NCBI GenBank assembly: GCA_947457715.1
Contig: CANGXK010000045.1
Coordinates: 1 to 10,990 of the forward strand
Origin: Gemmatimonadota bacterium
Lineage (GTDB): Bacteria; Gemmatimonadota; Gemmatimonadetes; Gemmatimonadales; Gemmatimonadaceae
Direction of reading: 5' to 3'
DNA: 10,990 nt
Positions within the stretch are counted from its first letter, which is position 1. Each line of letters starts with the position of its first letter. Below the pieces are notes generated by a model. The model had not been told where the DNA came from and did not search any database. It saw nothing but the letters and a program-made list of their open reading frames with translations. Made by a program: the position numbers and the translations under genes. Positions 5,655 to 10,990 of the stretch are shown in pieces.

Positions 5655-7214
5655 TTACTTGACGCCCGCCATCATCCGTCGGATCGGGACGATCATGAGG
5701 GCCAGAATTACCGTTGCCCCGAACAGGGCGATCGCGGTGCCGCTGAACACCAGCGGCGTTTGTTCGAGCTTCGTGGGGTCAACGTGCCCGCCGACAAGCC
5801 CGGCGACCAGATTGCCGACGGACGTCGCCAGGAACCAGATGCCCATCATCTGTCCCACGTAGCGACGCGGCGCCAGCTTGGTCATTGACGACAGGCCCAC
5901 CGGGCTGAGGAACAGCTCACCGAGCGTCTGGAACAGGTAGCTCATGATGAGCCACCACGGCGAGACCAGCACCGACCCGCCACTGGCGACGACCTGATTG
6001 GCGGCGAACACCATGATCAGGAAGCCGACCCCCGCCAAGGCGAGACCCATCGCGAACTTCGCGGGGCTCGACAAGTCGATGTTCCGCTTCGCCAGCATGA
6101 TCCAGAGGGCGGCAAAGACGGGTGAGAACAAAATGATGAAGGCGGAGTTCACCGACTGGAACCACGTCGCCGGCACTTCGAAGCCGAACACGCGGCGATC
6201 GGTGAAGTCGTTGGCGAACAGCTGGAGTGACGTCGGTGCCTGCTCGAAGGCCGCCCAGAAGATGGCGGCGAACACGAAGAGCACGAAGATCACGCCCGAG
6301 CGCAGCTTTTCGTCGCGCGTCAGACCGCCGAAGGCAAACAGGAAGCCGAAGAAGGCGACGGCGATGCCGACGAGCACGAACGTCATCACGCCGCCGATCG
6401 CCTGCGGATCGAGCGCGATCGATCCGGTCGCGGCCAGCACGAAGACGAGCGCGAGCATCGCGAGCCCCGCGAGCGTGAGGTTGCGCACCGTGCCCTCACG
6501 CTTCGCCTGCACGACCGGATCGGGATCGCGCACGATGTCCTGCCCGATGGTGCCGAGCGTGGCACGCGCCTTGAGCCAGAACATCAGCAGCCCGAACAGC
6601 ATTCCGACGCCGGCCGCGCCGAACCCCCAATGCCAGCTCACCCGTTCGCCCAGATAGCCGGTCACCAGTTGACCGACGAACGCACCGGTGTTGATGCCCA
6701 TGTAGAAGATCGAAAACCCGGCGTCGCGGCGTGCGCCGCCTTCCGGATACAGGTCACCGACGATGGCGGAGATGTTCGGCTTGAGCAGGCCGGTGCCGAG
6801 CACGATCAGCACGAGTCCGAGGAAGAAGAAGATCTTACCGGCGCCGGCGCCGGCCATCCCCGAGATGCCGATCGACAGGTGTCCCGACGTGATCAGGACG
6901 GCACCGGTCAGAATCGCGCGGCGCAAGCCGAGCCACCGGTCGGCGATCCAGCCGCCGGGCAGCGAGGCGAGATACACGGAGGCCGCATAGATGCCGACGA
7001 TCGCGGAGGCGGCGGGTCGATCGAATCCGAAACCACCATCGGCCAACGCGGCAGCCATGAACAACACGAGCAGTGGCCGCAGTCCATAAAACGAGAAGCG
7101 CTCCCACATCTCGGTCAGGAACAGCAGGCCGAGTCCCCGCGGATGCCCGAAGAAGGCGCGGTCATGCGACGGGTGCGATGCAGGGGGATCCGGACGAAGC
7201 GAGGGAGACGTCAC
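5655..7214 (-). CDS. POT/PTR-family proton-coupled peptide transporter
   Basis: A major-facilitator protein of 519 residues that takes up di- and tripeptides with protons across the cytoplasmic membrane. Family marks are the ExxERFxxYG motif ([10 protein letters not shown], 35-44), whose Glu and Arg residues couple to protons; [17 protein letters not shown] (88-104); [17 protein letters not shown] with Lys145; the PTR2 signature [13 protein letters not shown] (167-179); and the C-terminal [12 protein letters not shown]...[22 protein letters not shown]. About 12-14 hydrophobic helices are present. I chose the GTG at 7214-7212 because it overlaps the stop of the upstream ATPase gene as GTGA. 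The longer reading frame back to 7355 would add 47 low-complexity residues lying over the ATPase gene. It is the last gene of the minus-strand transporter operon. Family assignment is firm; substrate range is inferred. Confidence 0.93.
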   Translation of the reverse strand: MTSPSLRPDPPASHPSHDRAFFGHPRGLGLLFLTEMWERFSFYGLRPLLVLFMAAALADGGFGFDRPAASAIVGIYAASVYLASLPGGWIADRWLGLRRAILTGAVLITSGHLSIGISGMAGAGAGKIFFFLGLVLIVLGTGLLKPNISAIVGDLYPEGGARRDAGFSIFYMGINTGAFVGQLVTGYLGERVSWHWGFGAAGVGMLFGLLMFWLKARATLGTIGQDIVRDPDPVVQAKREGTVRNLTLAGLAMLALVFVLAATGSIALDPQAIGGVMTFVLVGIAVAFFGFLFAFGGLTRDEKLRSGVIFVLFVFAAIFWAAFEQAPTSLQLFANDFTDRRVFGFEVPATWFQSVNSAFIILFSPVFAALWIMLAKRNIDLSSPAKFAMGLALAGVGFLIMVFAANQVVASGGSVLVSPWWLIMSYLFQTLGELFLSPVGLSSMTKLAPRRYVGQMMGIWFLATSVGNLVAGLVGGHVDPTKLEQTPLVFSGTAIALFGATVILALMIVPIRRMMAGVK

Positions 7215-8245
7215 GACGCGTTGGATGAAAGGTGGACGAGCGGTTGCTTGATGCAGGCCACGAAGTGTCCGGGGGACTTCTCTTCGAGCGGTGGGACGAC
7301 GCGGGTGCACTCGGCATCCTTGAGTGGATGGGGGCATCGCGGGTGGAACACGCACCCACTGGGTGGATTCGCCGGCGACGGCGGATCACCCGGCAGCAGG
7401 ATGCGCTGACGCTTCACGGTGGGGTCCGGCACGGGCACGGCGGAGAGCAGTGCCTGGGTATACGGCATCAGCGGAGTGCTGAAGAGCGACCTGCGCGGCG
7501 CCTGTTCGACGATGCGGCCGAGGTACATCACCGCAACGCGGTCGGCGATGTGCGAGACGACGGCGAGGTCATGCGCGATGAACAGATACGACAACCCACG
7601 GTCACGCTGAAGATCGCGCAGGAGATTCACAACCTGTGCCTGGACGCTCACGTCGAGCGCCGAAACGGGTTCATCGCAGACGATAAATGACGGTTCCACG
7701 GCGAGCGCCCGCGCGATCCCGATCCGTTGGCGCTGACCGCCTGAGAACTCGTGCGGGTAGCGGGACGCATAGCTGGCGCGCAATCCCACTTCATCGAGCA
7801 GCGTGGCCACGCGTTGATCGGCGGCACGACCTTCGGCGAGGCCGTGCACGATCAACCCTTCGCGGATGGCGGCACCGACGGTCATGCGCGGATTCAGCGA
7901 CCCGTACGGATCCTGAAAAATGATTTGCATCCGGCGGCGCATCCGCCGCAGCGTCTCGCCGCGCAACGCCAGCACGTCGGTCCCATCGAAGTGTACGGTC
8001 CCAGCGGTGGGTTCGATCAGGCGCAAAATCGAGCGGCCGGTGGTGGTCTTGCCGCACCCCGACTCTCCGACCAGCGCGAGCGTTTCCCCCGCCCGCACAT
8101 CGAACGACACGCCATCGACGGCCTTCACGGCCCCGGTGACGCGCTGCAGCAGTCCGGAACGGATCGGGAAGTGCTTCGTCAGGTTGCGCACTTCGAGCAA
8201 CGGCGCCTGAGGGGAGCGCGCTGCGAGGCCTCCGGTGGTACTCAT
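7211..8245 (-). CDS. Peptide ABC transporter ATP-binding protein, DppF/OppF-like
   Basis: A 344-residue cytoplasmic ATPase of the oligopeptide/dipeptide importer class. Walker A GESGCGKT is at 60-67, the Q-loop at Q111, signature SGGQRQR at 168-174, Walker B FIVCDE at 187-192, D-loop SALD at 195-198 and the switch histidine H225. The C-terminal oligopeptide-type domain has the expected Cys-bearing segment ([17 protein letters not shown], then a later Cys). The region [27 protein letters not shown] is typical of the F subunit. Its ATG overlaps the stop of the DppD-like gene (ATGA, 8242-8245), and its TGA overlaps the GTG of the POT gene. No permease or binding-protein gene lies nearby. All ATPase motifs are intact. 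Symbols dppF and oppF cannot be separated from sequence alone. Confidence 0.95.
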   Translation of the reverse strand: MSTTGGLAARSPQAPLLEVRNLTKHFPIRSGLLQRVTGAVKAVDGVSFDVRAGETLALVGESGCGKTTTGRSILRLIEPTAGTVHFDGTDVLALRGETLRRMRRRMQIIFQDPYGSLNPRMTVGAAIREGLIVHGLAEGRAADQRVATLLDEVGLRASYASRYPHEFSGGQRQRIGIARALAVEPSFIVCDEPVSALDVSVQAQVVNLLRDLQRDRGLSYLFIAHDLAVVSHIADRVAVMYLGRIVEQAPRRSLFSTPLMPYTQALLSAVPVPDPTVKRQRILLPGDPPSPANPPSGCVFHPRCPHPLKDAECTRVVPPLEEKSPGHFVACIKQPLVHLSSNAS

Positions 8246-9261
8246 GTGCGCACCACGGTGCGCCGGGTGACGCGCCGCGAGGGCTCTTCGACGAGATGGC
8301 AGCGTGCCCGATGCGCCGACCCGACTTGCCGCAGGGCCGGCTCCTCGGAGGCGCAGCGCTCGAATGCGTACGGGCAGCGATCACGGAACGCGCAGCCACT
8401 CGGCAGCGCCGTGGGCGGCGGCACGGACCCGGCGATCGTCCGCAGGCGTTCCTCCTCCTGCCCCAGCTTCGGGATCGCCGCCAGCAATCCCTCCGTGTAC
8501 GGATGGCTCGGAGCGGCGAAGAGATCTTCGACGGTCGCTTCTTCCACGACACGTCCGGCGTACATCACGATCACACGCGACGCCATTTCCGCCACGACCC
8601 CCAGGTCGTGCGTAATCAGCAGCAGCGCCATGCCCGTGCGCGCCCGCAGGTCGCGCAGGAGTTCGAGAATCTGCGCCTGAATCGTGACGTCGAGCGCGGT
8701 CGTGGGCTCGTCGGCAATGACGAGTTTCGGCGACATGATCAGTGCCATGGCGATCATCACCCGCTGGCGCATACCCCCGGAGAGTTCGTGCGGATACTGC
8801 TTGGCCCGCACGCCCGCGTCGGCGATGCCGACCAGCGTGAGCATCTCGACCGTGCGCGTCCATCGGTCCTGACGCGATAGCCCGCTATGCACACGCAGCA
8901 CTTCGGCAATCTGATCGCCGACGGTGAGGACGGGGTTGAGCGCCGTCATCGGTTCCTGAAAGATCATGGCCATGTGCTGACCGCGAATGTCCCGCAGGCG
9001 CTCGTCGTCGAGGGTCAGCATGTCGGCCCCGTCGAAGACGATGCGGCTGCCCCTCTCGATGCGGCCCGGTGGGGGAACGAGTCGCAGCAGCGACAGCGCG
9101 GTCAGCGACTTGCCGCACCCCGATTCGCCGACCAGGCACACCGACTCCCCTCGCGCGACGGTGAAGGACACGCCGTCGACCGCGCGTGCTACACCGCTGC
9201 CCGCCGGAAAGGTGATCTGCAACGCGTGGACATCGAGCAGCGGACGATCGGTCGGTGTCAT
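8242..9261 (-). CDS. Peptide ABC transporter ATP-binding protein, DppD/OppD-like
   Basis: The partner ATPase of the DppF-like protein; in this family the two form the heterodimeric motor of peptide importers. With the ATG at 9261 it has 339 residues: Walker A GESGCGKS at 45-52, Q-loop Q102 in [10 protein letters not shown], signature LSGGMRQR at 160-167, Walker B LVIADE at 180-185, D-loop TALD at 188-191 and switch histidine H218. The C-terminal domain has [16 protein letters not shown] plus a later Cys, the pattern that in some relatives binds an iron-sulfur cluster. The frame continues upstream to 9396, and a GTG at 9288 is an alternative start, but the extra residues are not family-like. 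No clear Shine-Dalgarno precedes either. First gene of the ABC/POT operon. Confidence 0.94.
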   Translation of the reverse strand: MTPTDRPLLDVHALQITFPAGSGVARAVDGVSFTVARGESVCLVGESGCGKSLTALSLLRLVPPPGRIERGSRIVFDGADMLTLDDERLRDIRGQHMAMIFQEPMTALNPVLTVGDQIAEVLRVHSGLSRQDRWTRTVEMLTLVGIADAGVRAKQYPHELSGGMRQRVMIAMALIMSPKLVIADEPTTALDVTIQAQILELLRDLRARTGMALLLITHDLGVVAEMASRVIVMYAGRVVEEATVEDLFAAPSHPYTEGLLAAIPKLGQEEERLRTIAGSVPPPTALPSGCAFRDRCPYAFERCASEEPALRQVGSAHRARCHLVEEPSRRVTRRTVVRT

Positions 9262-9460
9262 CGAATCGCGGGTGGCAGCAATCGTCACGGGCGCACGGTA
9301 CGGGAAGAGGAGGGGGCAGGCGCCGGTGCAACTCGCGTCGCTGAAGACGGAACGTGATTCGGAACGGACCGCTCGCGCAAGGCATGGCGGGGGCACGGCG
9401 CAGACGGCCGCCAGTCCGGGAAACCGTGAGCGCCGCCATTGGTACGAGGGCCGTCGCTCG
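9262..9460. other. Gap between the octanoyltransferase and ABC ATPase genes
   Basis: Both genes point left. This 199-bp gap holds no recognisable promoter, terminator or RNA element. The ATPase frame stays open through part of it. The transporter genes could be read from here or from the upstream promoter; the sequence does not decide. Confidence 0.3.
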
Positions 9461-10252
9461 CTAACGGCGCCAGAGCCAGTCGTCGTGCCCGAGGCGGGCG
9501 CGATGCGACGCCACCCGCGCCGGGAAGTTCGACGGAGGCACGAACGGGGGGATCTCGCCGGGGGGCTCGGGCGAGGTCGCGGCCGCGAGCGACGCGGCGA
9601 GGGCGTCCACCACCACCGCCCAGCGTGCGTGGGAGGGCGCGCAGTCCTCCAGCGAGGCTGCGGGCGGCGATGGGGGGAGCGGCACGTCGGCGGCGCCGGT
9701 CAGGCGTGCCTGATCGTCCGCCAGCAAAATGCTGCCATGTTGGAGGTAGGCGCGGCCCTGTCGCCACACCGCACTGCCCACCAGCTTCCGGCCGTCAACC
9801 ATGATCTCTCCGGCGGCGGGTCGGTCGAAGCAGACCGGCCCATCCGGCGGCACGGCCTGAGCCTCGTGGTCGTCGACCAACCGTGCCGGCACGCCGAGCG
9901 ACTGCAGCGCCCCGAGCAACACCGCGTTCACCGCGGCATACGCCACGCGCCAGGAGAGCTGCTCGTCGAGTGGCATCGCCACGCTGTAGGTCACCTCGCG
10001 GGCGTGCAACAGCGCCCGTCCCCCGGTGGGGCGTCGGACGGCGCCGAGCCCCGCCTCACGCAGGCGGTCCGGCGAAAAGCGGCCGCGGGTCCGTTCGTTC
10101 CGGCCGAATGAAATCGTCGGCCGTTCCCACGCGTAGCAGCGCCACACGGCACACGACGTTTCACCCGCCAGCGACAGCAACGCGGCGTCGATGGCCATGT
10201 TGGTGACCCCGTCCGCGGCGGCGGAGCGCAGGAATGTCCAGCGTCGGGGCAT
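9461..10252 (-). CDS. lipM: LipM-type octanoyltransferase (lipoate-protein ligase A fold)
   Basis: A 263-residue protein of the biotin/lipoate A/B protein ligase family. It shows N-M-A-I-D (18-22), the substrate-pocket motif RRPTGGRALLH (73-83) with E86-x-TYS, and VCFDRPAAGEIMVDGRKLVGSA with Cys141 and Lys156, then QGRAYLQHGS. The Cys in CFD-x-P before the GRK-x-x-GSA segment is where Bacillus LipM has its catalytic cysteine, so octanoyl-ACP:GcvH octanoyltransfer is favoured over ATP-dependent lipoate ligation. I chose the ATG at 10252 because family members begin a few residues before the W-x-F segment; an in-frame GTG at 10348 would add 32 Pro/Ala-rich residues and lacks a Shine-Dalgarno. 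It is divergent from gcvP, whose partner GcvH is the likely acceptor. Confidence 0.82.
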   Translation of the reverse strand: MPRRWTFLRSAAADGVTNMAIDAALLSLAGETSCAVWRCYAWERPTISFGRNERTRGRFSPDRLREAGLGAVRRPTGGRALLHAREVTYSVAMPLDEQLSWRVAYAAVNAVLLGALQSLGVPARLVDDHEAQAVPPDGPVCFDRPAAGEIMVDGRKLVGSAVWRQGRAYLQHGSILLADDQARLTGAADVPLPPSPPAASLEDCAPSHARWAVVVDALAASLAAATSPEPPGEIPPFVPPSNFPARVASHRARLGHDDWLWRR

Positions 10253-10416
10253 GATGCCGTCCCGCACATCAGCCGGCGCGCCGGGATCGGGCGGTCCGGA
10301 CTGCGATGCCAGTGCGGCGAGTGGCGGAATGACTCGGGAAATGCTCACGTTCGTTAAATTTACCGCGCCACGGGCGAAACGCGCCGCTGTGGCCCCTACG
10401 ATTTCACGACGCTTGC

Positions 10417-10431
10417 ACGGGCTTGGCCCGT
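10417..10431 (+). promoter_or_regulatory. Hairpin directly before the gcvP ribosome binding site
   Basis: ACGGGC-TTG-GCCCGT is a perfect 6-bp stem with a 3-nt loop, ending 2 nt before the GAGG at 10434-10437. It could affect ribosome access or be a terminator relic; the TTT after it is too short for an intrinsic terminator. Confidence 0.4.
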
Positions 10432-10433
10432 TT

Positions 10434-10437
10434 GAGG
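10434..10437 (+). promoter_or_regulatory. gcvP ribosome binding site
   Basis: GAGG sits 6 nt before the ATG at 10444. The in-frame ATG at 10438 touches the GAGG directly and cannot use it, so 10444 is preferred. Confidence 0.6.
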
Positions 10438-10443
10438 ATGGTC

Positions 10444-10990
10444 ATGGGCACGCGCACCATCTCGTCCGCGCCGGTCGCGGTCGATTCGTTCATTCCGCGC
10501 CATCTCGGTCCGAGTGCAGCCGAACAGACGGCGATGCTCGCCGCGCTCGGCTACGACTCCCTTGAGGCGTTCATCGACGCGGTCGTTCCCGAAAGCATCC
10601 GCTTTCGCGGCACACTCAACACCGGCCCGGCGCGCAGCGAAGCCGAAGTGCTTGGCTCGCTCAAGGCCATCGCGTCACGCAATGCCGTGTACCGGTCGTT
10701 CATCGGCATGGGCTACTACGGCACGCACACGCCGAATGTGATCCTGCGGAACGTGATGGAGAACCCGGCGTGGTACACCGCGTACACGCCGTATCAGGCG
10801 GAGATCGCGCAGGGCCGGCTCGAAGCGTTGCTGAACTACCAGACGATGGTGATCGATCTCACCGGTCTCGAGATCGCCAACGCTTCGCTGCTCGATGAAG
10901 GCACCGCCGCCGCAGAGGCGATGGCGCTGTGCTTCGGCTCGCGCGGTAGCGCGACGCGCAACGTCTTTCTGATCGGCAGTGACTGTCATC
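10444..10990 (+). CDS. gcvP: Glycine dehydrogenase (decarboxylating), P-protein, N-terminal part
   Basis: The P-protein is the PLP enzyme that decarboxylates glycine and passes aminomethyl to the lipoyl arm of GcvH. About 182 residues are visible before the right edge. FIPRHLGP (16-23), [72 protein letters not shown] and the FLIGSDCH segment match the family closely. The FxxRHxGP beginning and the VILRN-x-x-ENP segment are those of the long single-chain P-protein and not of the split gcvPA/gcvPB form, so about 950 residues in total are expected; this is inference because the PLP lysine lies outside the window. The start at 10444 is set by the GAGG 6 nt upstream. Confidence 0.96.
   Translation, partial: MGTRTISSAPVAVDSFIPRHLGPSAAEQTAMLAALGYDSLEAFIDAVVPESIRFRGTLNTGPARSEAEVLGSLKAIASRNAVYRSFIGMGYYGTHTPNVILRNVMENPAWYTAYTPYQAEIAQGRLEALLNYQTMVIDLTGLEIANASLLDEGTAAAEAMALCFGSRGSATRNVFLIGSDCH

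Larger units (their letters stand above)
10253..10443. promoter_or_regulatory. Divergent lipM / gcvP control region
   Basis: A 191-bp divergent region with one AT-rich island in GC-rich DNA, containing the perfect palindrome TAAATTTA at 10355-10362. It reads as a possible -10 in both directions, but neither side has a convincing -35. If lipM starts at 10348, the minus-strand transcript could begin almost at the start codon. No glycine riboswitch is visible; the gcvP leader is too short for the usual tandem aptamer. Confidence 0.4.

Noticed and set aside
7215..7355. 47-residue N-terminal extension of the POT transporter
   Set aside because: It lies over the end of the DppF-like gene, is Pro/Arg-rich and not family-like; the GTGA overlap at 7211-7214 gives a better start.
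9262..9396. 45-residue N-terminal extension of the DppD-like ATPase
   Set aside because: The residues do not resemble the family, and 339 residues from the ATG at 9261 is already the usual length or slightly above.
10253..10443. Glycine riboswitch before gcvP
   Set aside because: Glycine riboswitches often precede gcv genes, but this leader lacks the conserved aptamer cores and is too short for the tandem form.

Overview
The window is GC-rich DNA with dense, mostly single-copy metabolic and envelope genes and short intergenic gaps. The encoded outer-membrane beta-barrel protein points to a diderm bacterium. Base composition, Arg- and Gly-rich disordered tails and gene content would fit Gemmatimonadota, but that placement is an inference from style, not from a marker gene. 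No mobile element, CRISPR array, tRNA or rRNA was recognised.

Layout, left to right. (1) The N-terminal two thirds of lipoyl synthase (lipA, minus strand) runs off the left edge. (2) A 71-residue two-helix membrane protein (plus strand) is divergent from lipA. (3) A roughly 230 bp convergent gap holds a long, gapless imperfect palindrome (1033-1181). (4) A minus-strand gene fuses a GT2-type glycosyltransferase to a disordered charged tail of about 370 residues with pentapeptide repeats. (5) A translationally coupled plus-strand pair encodes a cytoplasmic coiled-coil protein and an Omp85/BamA-like outer-membrane protein with one POTRA-like domain. (6) A strong convergent stem-loop (5599-5645) follows. 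(7) A minus-strand operon, each gene overlapping the next by 4 nt, encodes two peptide-type ABC ATPases (DppD-like, DppF-like) and a POT/PTR proton-coupled peptide transporter. (8) A minus-strand LipM-type octanoyltransferase comes next, and (9) divergently from it the start of glycine dehydrogenase gcvP (plus strand) runs off the right edge.

How the genes fit together. LipM would load octanoate onto the glycine-cleavage H protein, LipA would insert the two sulfurs, and GcvP is the decarboxylase that works with lipoyl-H protein, so the two ends of the window belong to one lipoate/glycine-cleavage theme. The transporter operon is a peptide-uptake module, but it has ATPases and a secondary transporter and no ABC permease or binding protein in view. 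The coiled-coil/Omp85 pair and the tailed glycosyltransferase look envelope-related and are the least understood genes here.

Most of the window is ordinary. The observations most worth a second look are the 149-bp palindrome, the glycosyltransferase-disordered-tail fusion, the permease-less ABC/POT operon and the coiled-coil/Omp85 pair.
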